Shown here piece after piece: positions 43,745-52,692 of a stretch of 64,000 bases of DNA (position 1 is the first letter of the stretch; every line of letters starts with the position of its first letter). The translations under genes were made by a program, and so were the position numbers. A model generated the notes under the pieces. It saw nothing but the letters and a program-made list of their open reading frames with translations. It was not told the origin of the DNA and made no database searches. This DNA is from Acidobacteriota bacterium (GTDB taxonomy: Bacteria > Acidobacteriota > Blastocatellia > Pyrinomonadales > Pyrinomonadaceae): the NCBI GenBank assembly GCA_019639235.1, contig JAHBSG010000019.1, forward strand, positions 1 through 64,000, in the 5' to 3' direction.

Positions 43745-44305
43745 GTGGCAGAAGCTATCTTACAGAGAATCGCACAAGGCGACCAAGACGCGGTGCAGGC
43801 CGCGCTCAAGACCTATGGTGGTCTGGTTTGGTCATTGGCGAAGCGTATGCTCCGTAATCAGGAAGATGCGGAGGATGCGGTTCAAGAGATCTTTTTAGAT
43901 ATTTGGAAGAACGCAGGACGGTTTGACTCCTCACAGTCGTCAGAAACCACGTTCGTCGCAATGATCGCCCGCCGGCGGTTGATCGACAGGTTGAGATTCA
44001 ACCAGCGTCGCATCTCCGCCGACTCGCTAGAAGATGTCCTGGCCGAACCGGCCGACCGCTCAGATCAGAACATTCAGACCGTGGTGGAGGCCAAAGAGGC
44101 TTTTAAGGCGTTAGACGTCCTGCGTCCGGAGCAAAAACAGGTCCTTCAGATGTCCATCATCCATGGGCTTTCGCATCAGGAAATAGCGGATGCCACGGGG
44201 ATGCCGCTGGGAACGGTTAAGACCCACGCCCGGCGAGGACTGATCCAAGCGAGGCAATACCTTGGTATCGGTTCGCCGGATTCACAGAAGGAGGTGGCAG
44301 TATGA
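43745..44305 (+). CDS. ECF sigma factor
   Basis: A 186-residue group 4 sigma factor with a GTG start. Region 2 is clear (QEDAEDAVQEIFLDIWKNAG, binding the -10 element). Region 4 holds the helix-turn-helix LSHQEIADATGMPLGTVKTH. The stop overlaps the start of the anti-sigma gene (ATGA), the usual coupled pair. Such pairs control envelope or redox stress genes. The promoter is likely in the 129 bases upstream, where a TTGGCA box (about 43692) may serve as a -35. The targets cannot be told from the sequence. Confidence 0.95.
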   Translation: MAEAILQRIAQGDQDAVQAALKTYGGLVWSLAKRMLRNQEDAEDAVQEIFLDIWKNAGRFDSSQSSETTFVAMIARRRLIDRLRFNQRRISADSLEDVLAEPADRSDQNIQTVVEAKEAFKALDVLRPEQKQVLQMSIIHGLSHQEIADATGMPLGTVKTHARRGLIQARQYLGIGSPDSQKEVAV

Positions 44306-45168
44306 GCATAGAGCGTGAAGAAGCTCGGCTCGACCTCCTGGTAAAGCAGGCCATCTACGGTTTGACCGAGGAAGAGTCGAGAGAGTTGAAACAGTTAGAT
44401 TTACAAGGTGGTAGCAATTTTGACGGCCAAGCGTTCGAGCTTACGGCGGCGGCATTAAGTATTGCCTCGCTTGAAAAGGTCGATCCGATGCCGCAGCATC
44501 TCGAGGCTCGAATCCTTTTGGACGCAGACCGCTTCTTTGCCGAAAGGGCGCCATCAGCCGCGAAGACGGTTACGTCGTCCACCGCTGAAAGGCGGCCGGC
44601 GGCCGAGGAGACGGGTGGATGGTCGCTCTGGAATTATTTCCCGTGGGCGGTAGCGGCGGCGGCATGTGTCGCACTCGCAGTCAACGTGATGACCGACGAT
44701 CCGAACCCGACGGTTGTTCAGCAGCCGGTTCAGCCGCAGGTCGAGCAAAAGCTCACTCCGGCACAGGAACGCGACCGGCTACTTGCCTCGGCCCGCGACG
44801 TGATCAAGGCCACCTGGGCACCGGGCAACGTCAAGGAGATCGACCAGATCGGTGGCGAGGTCGTTTGGAGCGACGAAAAGCAGACAGGCTATATGACCTT
44901 CAAAGGTCTGCCTGCGAACGACGCGAGCAAAGAGACCTATCAGCTCTGGATATTCGAAGAGAACCAGGGCGACAAGACCCCGATCGACGGCGGTGTCTTT
45001 GACGTGAACGAGAACGGCGAGGTGGTCGTCCCGATCAATGCCAAGCTAAAGGCAAAGAATCCGGCTCTCTTCGCCATCACGATCGAGAAGCCCGGCGGTG
45101 TTGTTGTCTCGAAGCGGGAGAAGATCGCGGCCGCAGCCAAGATCGAGGCTCCGAAGACCTCCGCGTAA
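44302..45168 (+). CDS. Membrane anti-sigma factor (RskA-like)
   Basis: A 288-residue single-span protein. A ~100-residue cytoplasmic anti-sigma domain (Arg/Glu-rich helices, e.g. IYGLTEEESRELKQL) is followed by one transmembrane helix (~113-130). The ~150-residue periplasmic RskA-C domain includes GEVVWSDEKQTGYMTFKGLP, TYQLWIFEEN and PALFAITIEKPGGV. It should hold the preceding sigma factor until regulated proteolysis releases it; the M50 site-2 protease at 55.3 kb is a candidate, an inference only. No cysteine zinc motif (HxxxCxxC) is seen, so it is not a ZAS-type redox switch. Confidence 0.9.
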   Translation: MSIEREEARLDLLVKQAIYGLTEEESRELKQLDLQGGSNFDGQAFELTAAALSIASLEKVDPMPQHLEARILLDADRFFAERAPSAAKTVTSSTAERRPAAEETGGWSLWNYFPWAVAAAACVALAVNVMTDDPNPTVVQQPVQPQVEQKLTPAQERDRLLASARDVIKATWAPGNVKEIDQIGGEVVWSDEKQTGYMTFKGLPANDASKETYQLWIFEENQGDKTPIDGGVFDVNENGEVVVPINAKLKAKNPALFAITIEKPGGVVVSKREKIAAAAKIEAPKTSA

Positions 45169-45191
45169 GTTCAGCTCTCCATTTCAATGAC

Positions 45192-45223
45192 AAAGGGCCG
45201 CGAGCACACGCTCACGGCCCTTT
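45192..45223. terminator. Bidirectional intrinsic terminator
   Basis: AAAGGGCCG and CGGCCCTTT pair perfectly, with GAGC/GCTC continuing the stem after one mismatch around an ACAC loop. T-rich sequence (TTTCTGCTTT) follows on the plus strand; the opposite side offers fewer T residues. It separates the anti-sigma gene from the convergent DUF3857 gene. Confidence 0.87.
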
Positions 45224-45245
45224 CTGCTTTGATCGATCGCCTTCG

Positions 45246-47216
45246 TCACTTACGAATAAGAACGACCGGGCTCTGTTCTGCGTCGCGGATCTTTGTGAAG
45301 AAGTCTCGAACCGCGTCGTATTTTTCCACCGGAACGACCGTCCGTTTTGTCATCATCGACCGGGTAAAATGGAGCTTCCCATCGACGACCTCGTAGGCCG
45401 TTTCATAGGAACCGAATGACGTCGCGATCTTCACCGGCTCCGGCATTTCGTCCACATCGAAGCCGGCCGGAAGGTCAATGACCACCTTTTCCCGGAACAG
45501 ATTCGATTCAAGGCTGATCGGATTCTCACGCGACTTTTCCGTAAGGTAAACCGAGCTGCTTCGGTTCGCAACGACCGGCTTGAAGACAAGTAGTCGGTTC
45601 TGCATGAGCTGGCCGTAAAGCGGAGCCGAAAATTCGATCTCCATGTCGAACGAGGCATTCTGATGGTCATCGTTCGGCTTTAGGTCGACGAGTTTCGCTG
45701 CCGTTGCACCACGCGTGAGCCAATATTCGACAGATCGGCGGAAGTCGTCGTTCGAGATGCTCCTGAGCATCGTTCGCGGCCTTCGCGATTCCTGTCCGGT
45801 TATGCGTTCGACCATCTTGCCGCTGATGGCGCCATTCTCACTAAGGGAGAACTCCGTTTCGCGATTCCAGGCGTTGAAGTCGGGGGGAGTTACCGGCATC
45901 TCAAAGAGCCCGCCTTGCTCGCCGGCAAGCACGAGTCCATTGCTGCCTTGCAGATAATCAGGAAGGTCACCGACCGGCGTGAACTGGTCGGTCGCGTCAA
46001 AGATCAGAAGGCGGCCGAGCCCGGCGTGTTCGATCACGGTCGGCCCTTCGGTCTCTTTTGAGACCTTGACCGCAATGATGCAGTGGTTGAACTGCCGTGG
46101 CGATGGCCATTCGGCCCGGACGAAGGTCGGGTCACCGGAATAAATGATGACCGGAAATGCGTCAATGCCCAAGACCTTAAGCATCGCCCGCATCAGGTTC
46201 GCCTTGTCCTTACAATCGCCGTAACCCCTTCCGAGCACCATGTCAGACGCCCGCGGGATCAGTCCATTTCCGTGCCCGACGCCGATGTCGATCGAAATAT
46301 ACTGAAGATTCTGAACAAACGTGCCGATCGCCCGGATCTTTTCGAGCTCCGTTTTGGCGTTCGCGGTCAGCTCCATCGTCTTCGCCCGGATAGCTTCGTT
46401 TATAACTACCTTTGGCTCGTAGAGACGTGTGGCCCAAACAGAGACATCCTTCCAGCTTGAGAAGACCTTGTCCGATGCAGTTGTTCCCTCGGGGCCGTAG
46501 TTCACTGCAATACGCGGGACAACATTATAAAAGCTCGGGCTCATCGGCTCATCCTTGATCGCCGGCAGCCCTGTAAGCTCCCAGGTATATGTCGTACCGC
46601 TGATCTGCGGCTGAACCTGATCGCGGTTGAAGGTAAGGCTCGTCGCCCTCCAGCCCGAGGGGAGATTTAGCGTAAGCCGCGACCGGAGCGCCGGATGGGT
46701 GTCCTGAAAATGGAATTGGTGCTGATAGAAGAGCGGCCTGTCCTCGACCGTCGCCGTGTAGCCGAAAACGTATCCGACGTCCGCCAGCGATGATGCGTTG
46801 ATGATCTTCACGCGGCCCTCGTCGTAAATATCATCGGGGTCGGAAATTCGATCGATCGTCTCCTTTTTGCCAAAGCTCGTTACGGCCCCGCCCGGGGCGA
46901 TCAACCAAGCTTCGAAGTCCTTGACGTTGCTAAACTTTGAAAGATAGAACGCGGTCGCAACGGCATCGGATTTTCCGTCCTTTTGCGTGATCCTAACGGC
47001 CCTTCGCTCGGTCGTCGTAAGCCGGCCGGAAGAATCGACGGTAATGACCTCTTCGTTGTGAAGCACGACCGCATGAACGTCCTTATCATAGCTCGGGAGC
47101 GGCATTGCTGCCGCCTGCCGCAGCCAATCAGGCGCTTTGCCTTGCGACACTCCCGCAACTGCTAAGAAACAAACTGCGGCGAAGACGGCCAGGGCACTCT
47201 TGTGGGGTGATCTCAT
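45246..47216 (-). CDS. Secreted DUF3857/transglutaminase-like protein, catalytic triad present
   Basis: A 656-residue exported protein with signal peptide (~1-26), an N-terminal DUF3857 beta domain (~40-250), a transglutaminase-like core and a DUF3858-like C-terminal region. The triad is complete: Cys335 in GYGDCKDKA, His378 in FNHCIIAV and Asp407 in IFDATDQF. Transglutaminase-like folds make or break amide bonds; a role as a periplasmic peptidase or amidase is inferred. It is the downstream of two related minus-strand genes, 46 bases apart; the other has lost the catalytic Cys. Confidence 0.9.
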   Translation of the reverse strand: MRSPHKSALAVFAAVCFLAVAGVSQGKAPDWLRQAAAMPLPSYDKDVHAVVLHNEEVITVDSSGRLTTTERRAVRITQKDGKSDAVATAFYLSKFSNVKDFEAWLIAPGGAVTSFGKKETIDRISDPDDIYDEGRVKIINASSLADVGYVFGYTATVEDRPLFYQHQFHFQDTHPALRSRLTLNLPSGWRATSLTFNRDQVQPQISGTTYTWELTGLPAIKDEPMSPSFYNVVPRIAVNYGPEGTTASDKVFSSWKDVSVWATRLYEPKVVINEAIRAKTMELTANAKTELEKIRAIGTFVQNLQYISIDIGVGHGNGLIPRASDMVLGRGYGDCKDKANLMRAMLKVLGIDAFPVIIYSGDPTFVRAEWPSPRQFNHCIIAVKVSKETEGPTVIEHAGLGRLLIFDATDQFTPVGDLPDYLQGSNGLVLAGEQGGLFEMPVTPPDFNAWNRETEFSLSENGAISGKMVERITGQESRRPRTMLRSISNDDFRRSVEYWLTRGATAAKLVDLKPNDDHQNASFDMEIEFSAPLYGQLMQNRLLVFKPVVANRSSSVYLTEKSRENPISLESNLFREKVVIDLPAGFDVDEMPEPVKIATSFGSYETAYEVVDGKLHFTRSMMTKRTVVPVEKYDAVRDFFTKIRDAEQSPVVLIRK

Positions 47217-47262
47217 TTTTTACCTCTATTACATTTACCCGATCAATAAACGACCTCGGAAA

Positions 47263-49284
47263 CTAGTCCTGTTTAAGCGAGATCGTATGCGAATCCATCT
47301 TGTGATAGGTGTCAAAGATGCTCTTCAGCGGCTTGTAATTATCAACCTTGAAGTTCAGGTTCTCCTTTGCCCCGAAGTAGAACTTGCGGTCATAGTACAA
47401 GATCCTGTTTTTCGGGTCGTGTTTGATATCAACGACCATTTCGCTCACCTTTCCGGCGTCACTATATGGTGCCGGAGCATCTGCGTTATCGAGCGAATAG
47501 CCCTCGGGGAGCTGGATCTGGACCGAATCGTTCTCTGACCAGGCGTACGGGAAGAATATGTCAAATTGCCTCGAGCCCGCGGAGAACACCGGCGACGTGC
47601 CATGTTCGAAAAAGCCCGGGGCAACAAAAAGGCGGCGGCCCGTCTTTTGGGCATAGTTCGGCACCTTTACCTTATATTTCTGTACGATCGGGAGCTTCGT
47701 ATCCTTAAGATTCTCAACCGAAACGAGCGTTACCTCAGCGGAGGACATCCTTGAAGTAACGCCGCTTGTCACGGCTTCGGTACGCTTTTCTTCGGTCTCA
47801 TCCCAATAGGAGTGCCTGAACGAAAGTGCCGGCTGGCCGGACATTTCTATCGTGACGTCACCCTCGAGTGTCCCGTCCTCTGATAGCTTGAACTTGCCCG
47901 AACGCTTGTAGAGATTCTCCGTGTGTGGCCGAGCCCCGGTTTCCCGCCACAGGTAGTTGCTTTCACCGATGAGGATCGCCCACGACCCCTCATCATGCCA
48001 AGGAAGCATTCCAAAGGGCGTAAACGGATCGCCGGGATTGTAGTAGCCGAAATCCTGCCCGTTGCGGACCGCTATCGCAGCAAGGTGCAGAAGCCGCTCA
48101 TTGGTCATGTTCGGGTTAAAGAACATATTGCCTTTGTTTCCCGAGTACATGATCCTGACTTCCATCCCGAGTGCGCTAGCAAGCGCTCCGAAAAGGTAAT
48201 CAACATAAAGCGGCCGAGTGGCCTCTTTCTTTTCGAGCACTTCGACGATCGATTTCACCGGCTTCAGTTTTGCTCTTTCCTCGGGAGTGATGTTCGGGTC
48301 GTAGAAGACGTTCTTTATTTCCTTTTGACAGAATTCGTAAAGCCGGCGAAGCTTTTCGTCCTGAGTTGCGGCACCGGCGGTTATCTGCTCGGCCGCCGCG
48401 GTGATCTTCTTGTCCTTTTTGGTAAAGAAACTAACGATGCCCGACTTCTCAGTAGCAAAAGCACCCCAATATTGCTTGGTATTGCTCGGGTCCTTGACGA
48501 CAAAACTGATCCCGCCGCCAAAGCTGATATTCGTTATCTGGACGCGGGTCGAGGTCAGGAGCAGCCACGGGCGAACCGTGTCCTCCGGCGGCATCCGCGG
48601 CTCTTCCTTAAAGGCAGGAACGTTCGTCCGCTTTGCCATCCAGAAGCCCTTCTGGTCCTTTGCGAACTTGAAATCATTGAGATTGTAGGCCTGATACTGC
48701 GGCTCATCCTTGGTGCCATAGGGCTTGTAATAGTAAACCAGATCGCGAACCGGAATATCCCTTTGGAGCGGAAGCCGCATACCGGAAGCCCCGGCTTCAT
48801 CCACCGCTTCTTTGTACTTATATTCGACTATCACACCCGGCTCGATATTGGGCACGGCGAAAGATTTTGCCTTGACCTTTACCCCGCTTGTCCGGATTAT
48901 CTCGCGGTCAAAGATCTCCTTTTCGGGTATTTCGACGATGCTGCCGTCGGCCTTAATGACCCTCGCCGCGAGGTTCTTTATCTTTGTGCCTTTTGCGTAG
49001 GGAATATCGAACTTTGAATACTTTTCGCGGCCGCGTTCGGTGAAGATCTTGACCCGGACGTAATGCCACATATCGAGGTCTTCGGAAGAACTGTCGTCGA
49101 TCCTCATCTCCCAGAAAAGGGCCTCGGCGTCGGCATCGGCGTCTACCACCGGCTTTGCCGAGGCAACATCCTCGGGAGAGACGGGGCGCCACTCTTTGTA
49201 CTGGCCAATAGCAGGGAGAACGAATACGAAAACAAGCGCAAAAATGCCCGGTGTTAGGAGCAAACGGCAGGGAAACGACTTCAT
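47263..49284 (-). CDS. Secreted DUF3857 protein with a degenerate transglutaminase core
   Basis: A 673-residue exported protein with a signal peptide (~1-27) and the same architecture as its neighbour at 45246. The DUF3857 domain is clear (WHYVRVKIFTERGREKYSKF, then PNIEPGVIVEYKY). Where the active enzyme reads GYGDCKDKA, this protein has EKKEATRPLYVDYLFGAL, so the nucleophile Cys is absent. Later positions retain a His (LLHLAAIAV) and Asp (YNPGDPF) that may align with the other triad members. It is likely catalytically dead and perhaps a regulator or binding partner of the intact gene product downstream. Confidence 0.87.
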   Translation of the reverse strand: MKSFPCRLLLTPGIFALVFVFVLPAIGQYKEWRPVSPEDVASAKPVVDADADAEALFWEMRIDDSSSEDLDMWHYVRVKIFTERGREKYSKFDIPYAKGTKIKNLAARVIKADGSIVEIPEKEIFDREIIRTSGVKVKAKSFAVPNIEPGVIVEYKYKEAVDEAGASGMRLPLQRDIPVRDLVYYYKPYGTKDEPQYQAYNLNDFKFAKDQKGFWMAKRTNVPAFKEEPRMPPEDTVRPWLLLTSTRVQITNISFGGGISFVVKDPSNTKQYWGAFATEKSGIVSFFTKKDKKITAAAEQITAGAATQDEKLRRLYEFCQKEIKNVFYDPNITPEERAKLKPVKSIVEVLEKKEATRPLYVDYLFGALASALGMEVRIMYSGNKGNMFFNPNMTNERLLHLAAIAVRNGQDFGYYNPGDPFTPFGMLPWHDEGSWAILIGESNYLWRETGARPHTENLYKRSGKFKLSEDGTLEGDVTIEMSGQPALSFRHSYWDETEEKRTEAVTSGVTSRMSSAEVTLVSVENLKDTKLPIVQKYKVKVPNYAQKTGRRLFVAPGFFEHGTSPVFSAGSRQFDIFFPYAWSENDSVQIQLPEGYSLDNADAPAPYSDAGKVSEMVVDIKHDPKNRILYYDRKFYFGAKENLNFKVDNYKPLKSIFDTYHKMDSHTISLKQD

Positions 49285-49441
49285 TAGTACCTCTTCGTAG
49301 TTTTGGGGTTAAAGGGAAATGCCGGAAAATTCTCTCGGCCGCATTATCTCATCGAGCAGGTGGAAGACCCGCTCCATCTTCGAAAAAGATTTCAGGAATT
49401 GTAGTCGATTGGCGAGACTTCCGTCAATACTTTTTTTCGGA

Positions 49442-49469
49442 GTGGCAAAACGGGCCGGTGTGCTATAAT
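49442..49469 (+). promoter_or_regulatory. Sigma-70-type promoter of fbaB (extended -10)
   Basis: A perfect TATAAT at 49464-49469 is preceded by TGC, giving an extended -10. A weak -35 (GTGGCA, 49442-49447) lies 16 bases upstream. It is ~48 bases before the fbaB ATG. Confidence 0.75.
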
Positions 49470-49516
49470 TTCGGTTTTCCGGCATAATTAGAACACTTTT
49501 ACATTGGAGATAATTG

Positions 49517-50593
49517 ATGAGTATCGATTTCACAAAGATACAGGAACTGCTTGGGAGCGAGGCGGAGACGCTGCTCGCGCATGAAACGAAGACGATTTCC
49601 AAGGACCAGCTTTATCTGCCGGGCGGCGATTTTGTTGACCGTGTCGTTTCGCAGTCGGACCGCAACCCGATGGTGATGCGGTCGATGCAGACGCTTTTCG
49701 ACACGGGCCGGCTTGCCGGAACGGGCTATCTCTCGATCCTGCCGGTCGATCAGGGCATTGAGCACTCGGCCGGTGCGAGCTTTGCACCGAACCCGCAGTA
49801 TTTTGACCCCGAGAACATCGTCAAGCTCGCCATCGAAGGCGGCTGCAACGCGGTTGCCTCGACCTACGGCGTGCTCGGCTCGGTCGCTCGCAAATACGCA
49901 CACAAGATCCCGTTCATCGTAAAGATCAACCACAACGAGCTGCTTACCTATCCGAACGCCTTTGATCAGGTGATGTTCGGCACCATCGAGCAGGCACGCA
50001 ACATGGGAGCGGTCGCGGTCGGGGCGACGATCTATTTCGGCTCGGACAATGCGACGCGGCAGATAACCGAGGTCGCCGAGGCCTTCGCCTATGCCCACGA
50101 TCTCGGTATGGCGACGATCCTGTGGTGCTATCTCCGCAATTCGAAGTTCAAGACCGCCGAGGGCGATATGCACACCGCCGCCGACCTTACCGGACAGGCG
50201 AACCACCTCGGCGTGACCATCCAGGCCGACATCATCAAGCAGAAGCTGCCCGAGCGCAACGGCGGCTATAACGTGCTCAACACCGAAAGCAGCTACGGCA
50301 AGACCAACCCGAAGATCTATTCGGAACTGACGACCGACAACCCGATCGACCTCGTCCGGTATCAGGTGGCGAATTGCTACATGGGCCGCTCCGGGCTGAT
50401 CAACTCAGGCGGCGAATCAAAGGGCTCCGGCGACCTTGCCGATGCCGTCCGCACCGCGGTCGTCAACAAACGCGGCGGCGGAACCGGCCTCATCTCCGGC
50501 CGCAAGGCGTTCCAACGCCCAATGGCCGAAGGCGTCGAACTCCTCAACGCAATCCAGGACGTTTACCTCTGCAAAGACGTGACCGTCGCTTGA
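49517..50593 (+). CDS. fbaB: Class I fructose-1,6-bisphosphate aldolase, FbaB/DhnA type
   Basis: A 358-residue Schiff-base aldolase of the DhnA family, close in motif content to E. coli FbaB. It cleaves fructose-1,6-bisphosphate in glycolysis and runs in reverse for gluconeogenesis. Hallmarks are [19 protein letters not shown], the IVKINHNE strand, and ADIIKQKL, whose Lys corresponds to the FbaB catalytic lysine. C-terminal phosphate-binding loops are conserved ([15 protein letters not shown] and [15 protein letters not shown]). The ATG at 49517 follows GGAG; a TTG one codon earlier is less likely. An extended -10 promoter and a terminator frame the gene as a monocistron. Confidence 0.97.
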   Translation: MSIDFTKIQELLGSEAETLLAHETKTISKDQLYLPGGDFVDRVVSQSDRNPMVMRSMQTLFDTGRLAGTGYLSILPVDQGIEHSAGASFAPNPQYFDPENIVKLAIEGGCNAVASTYGVLGSVARKYAHKIPFIVKINHNELLTYPNAFDQVMFGTIEQARNMGAVAVGATIYFGSDNATRQITEVAEAFAYAHDLGMATILWCYLRNSKFKTAEGDMHTAADLTGQANHLGVTIQADIIKQKLPERNGGYNVLNTESSYGKTNPKIYSELTTDNPIDLVRYQVANCYMGRSGLINSGGESKGSGDLADAVRTAVVNKRGGGTGLISGRKAFQRPMAEGVELLNAIQDVYLCKDVTVA

Positions 50594-50617
50594 TGTAGAT
50601 AACAACGCTAACCGAAG

Positions 50618-50650
50618 GCTCCGGGCAGAGTTGCTCCGGAGCTTTTTTCG
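50618..50650 (+). terminator. Intrinsic terminator of fbaB
   Basis: GCTCCGG and CCGGAGC form a 7-base stem around an 11-base loop, followed by TTTTTTCGTTTTT. It lies 25 bases past the stop. Confidence 0.92.
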
Positions 50651-50669
50651 TTTTTAGCGAAAAAAGTTC

Positions 50670-50697
50670 TTGACACTTAAGCGGGGGGGCGTACTAT
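50670..50697 (+). promoter_or_regulatory. Strong sigma-70-type promoter
   Basis: A perfect -35 TTGACA (50670-50675), a 16-base spacer with a run of seven G, and a -10 TACTAT (50692-50697). It starts only 20 bases after the fbaB terminator and is ~350 bases upstream of the next start codon, so the transcript begins with a long leader. Confidence 0.8.
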
Positions 50698-51045
50698 GAT
50701 TGACAAAAGTCAGTCAGGTAGTTGTTTGATGTCTTTCCCGCACTCCCAGCTTGTTTTCAACAATAGGCGTCTCCCAAGGCGTTCCGGCTCGGAGTGTCCG
50801 CGAAAAGGCGTAAAACAAATTCGCAAAACTAGAAATGCCCTGAAGGTTACGGCAATAACCCTCAGGGCGTGCTTGTTTAAGGCGTCTCTGCTGTGTTTAG
50901 GACAACAGATGCGACCAAATCAGCAGGTTCATCTTAGCGTAAAGCATCGCAGCGACTCAATCATCGGTGTGAAGTGAACGGAGGCAAAGTATGCGAATTG
51001 TCTTTTTTGTTTCGGTTTTCTTCCTTCCATTTGTGGGAGAAAGAA
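50698..51045 (+). ncRNA. Structured leader or small RNA downstream of the strong promoter
   Basis: About 340 bases between the promoter and the first gene of the envelope cassette. At 50837-50868 GCCCTGA/TCAGGGC and inner GGTTA/TAACC form a two-part hairpin with a CGGCAA loop, followed by a weak T-rich stretch (GTGCTTGTTT). This looks like an attenuator or the 3' end of a small RNA. A 93-codon frame spans the leader but has no family resemblance. Whether it is a riboswitch, an sRNA or plain leader cannot be decided by eye. Confidence 0.45.
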
Positions 51046-51810
51046 ATGCGAAACAAGATATTGATCTCTATTCCGATAGCGGTCGTTATGTCCCTTTTGG
51101 GGACCGCTATCCTTTACAACCTGGAGTTTCGAGCGTCGGGGCAAACTCCGCCTCCGAGCTATGACGAGAACTACTCATTTGCGCAACTGAACATCAAGGC
51201 TCGCGCAGTTAACGAAATAGGAGGCTCGTCCAACATTAATGCTTTGGTTGACGAGATCTTCAACACCTTCAGTCTGGTTGTCGCGTCGGACGTAAAAGCG
51301 CGGATAGCCAATTCGGAGAACCTGTACCAGACGAATCAGCGAGGCGGCGTTGCCGAGGTTGAAGTTGTTCAGGCGATCAACGGGCTGCAGGCGAAGTTCA
51401 ATTCGCCGGAGTTCAGCAAGACCGACCTCTACGAAGTCAGAAAATTGAGGCAGGCTCTTCAGCTATATGCTCCGCAGTTCGTCGGTCACGGACGGCAGTC
51501 AGAACAAAGCTTTGTGGGAGACGTAAATCCAACGATCGTACCGGAAATGTCACCTGCCGAGGCTGCGTTTGTCTTGATCGCGATGGCTCATCAAAAGAAG
51601 GCGAACCCGAATTATCAGCTCACTTTCGCCGAACGAGACGCACAGTGGAATGATCTCCACACGACCAAGATCGGTCAGGGAATTGAGGGCGATCCGATTA
51701 GGTCGCAGCAAATGGCGGACGCCATTGCGGCAGGCGTCGCGGCGATGACGCCGAGTGAGCTTCTCGCAATTCCGCATCGGGCACTAGACATTCTTGGCAT
51801 CGAGCCGTAG
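51046..51810 (+). CDS. Exported protein of unknown function, first gene of an envelope cassette
   Basis: A 254-residue protein started at ATG 51046 behind a GGGAGAAAG site. Residues 1-22 are a signal anchor (ILISIPIAVVMSLLGTAILY), then a mostly helical soluble domain. I recognise no family. A run of helical segments (NINALVDEIFNTFSLVVAS, EVVQAINGLQAKF, RKLRQALQLYAP) and a closing DAIAAGVAAMTPSELLAIP suggests an all-alpha fold. It lies 15 bases before a lipoprotein gene and shares a more AT-rich composition with it. It may be the soluble partner of the lipoprotein and barrel that follow. Confidence 0.75.
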   Translation: MRNKILISIPIAVVMSLLGTAILYNLEFRASGQTPPPSYDENYSFAQLNIKARAVNEIGGSSNINALVDEIFNTFSLVVASDVKARIANSENLYQTNQRGGVAEVEVVQAINGLQAKFNSPEFSKTDLYEVRKLRQALQLYAPQFVGHGRQSEQSFVGDVNPTIVPEMSPAEAAFVLIAMAHQKKANPNYQLTFAERDAQWNDLHTTKIGQGIEGDPIRSQQMADAIAAGVAAMTPSELLAIPHRALDILGIEP

Positions 51811-51825
51811 GGGGAGGAAAAAGAA

Positions 51826-52614
51826 ATGACACAAAGAGTATCGTTTATAAGCTTGATCCTAGTAGTGTCTGTCGCCATTTCCGGCTGTAATAGCGGCGGT
51901 GGTGGCGGGAACAGCAGCGACCCGAACATCGGGTTCTTCCTGATCGGGGACCGTTTCGAACAAAGCCAAACGACCGGCAGCACAATTGTCGTTCCGACCA
52001 TAATGCGTGCCCAGGGTCAGTTTATTGAACCACAAGGTACGATCCGGGGAACCGTTGAGTCGTTCCCTGTTACAGATATTGGACCCGCAGCGACGCAAAT
52101 TCCAGGAGCAAAAGTTCCCGCTAAATGGCGGATTACATATGTTGAAGCCGCACAACCGGGCAGAATTCCGTGTCAAGATGGTATTAGAACGGTCGAGCGG
52201 AATGTCGGAGTGGGCGAACTTGAGCGTTTGACCTGCACGGCAAGGGTCTTTCCCGTTACTCTGATTCCGAACTCGGTTGACGTCCAGAGTCCTCCGACAA
52301 CAATTGAAATTGATGTGGAAGGGGTTTCCAACGAACACGGGCAACCTCAGGTGGCGATCCTGAACGAGTTCGGTCAATTGCAGTTCGCGGTTCCCGCGAC
52401 AATCATCGAATCGGCGAAACACAGGATCAGCTTTACCGTACCGAACATGAACGATTTTTATAACGGTGTTTACACCGTTTCAGTGAGTAATGTTCGCGCA
52501 ACCGGAGAATGGGATGTCATAGGCGTTGGCGAGCTTTCCGTTTATGGTAACGTTCCGCCACAGCTGCCTCAGTTTCCGAATCCTTGTGTGATACCGGCAG
52601 AGTGCCTTTTCTGA
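51826..52614 (+). CDS. Lipoprotein of unknown function
   Basis: A 262-residue lipoprotein. The signal ends in a clear lipobox, VAISGC with Cys20, followed by a Gly-rich tether (NSGGGGGNSSDP). The mature part appears beta-rich in two halves: VVPTIMRAQGQFIEPQGTI and VTLIPNSVDVQSPPTT, ending in KHRISFTVPNMNDFYNGVYTV. Such IPT-like or Ig-like strands suggest a surface-exposed binding protein. An optimal ribosome site (GGGGGAGG) sits nine bases upstream. The gene ends at a strong hairpin that may attenuate the downstream barrel gene. Confidence 0.8.
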   Translation: MTQRVSFISLILVVSVAISGCNSGGGGGNSSDPNIGFFLIGDRFEQSQTTGSTIVVPTIMRAQGQFIEPQGTIRGTVESFPVTDIGPAATQIPGAKVPAKWRITYVEAAQPGRIPCQDGIRTVERNVGVGELERLTCTARVFPVTLIPNSVDVQSPPTTIEIDVEGVSNEHGQPQVAILNEFGQLQFAVPATIIESAKHRISFTVPNMNDFYNGVYTVSVSNVRATGEWDVIGVGELSVYGNVPPQLPQFPNPCVIPAECLF

Positions 52615-52623
52615 TGCTATTTG

Positions 52624-52660
52624 GCAGATACGGTCAGATGGCCGTATCTGCTTGTTCAAA
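52624..52660 (+). terminator. Hairpin terminator or attenuator between the lipoprotein and barrel genes
   Basis: GCAGATACGG and CCGTATCTGC form a perfect 10-base stem with an 8-base loop, followed by TTGTTCAAATTTT. The T tract is interrupted, so partial read-through into the barrel gene is likely. Confidence 0.7.
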
Positions 52661-52692
52661 TTTTGCTGCAAAACTCATAGAGGACAATACTT

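Noticed and set aside
44302-45168. Zinc-binding (ZAS) anti-sigma factor
   Set aside because: No HxxxCxxC motif is present in the N-terminal domain; the RskA-C region fits better.
47923-49017. A 364-codon plus-strand open frame
   Set aside because: It lies antisense to the DUF3857 protein at 47263-49284, which has a signal peptide and a known domain. No ribosome site or family is seen in the antisense frame.
50696-50977. A 93-codon frame in the leader after the strong promoter
   Set aside because: The frame opens one base inside the -10 element, so its first codon would lie at or before the transcription start. Its composition is unlike a real protein.
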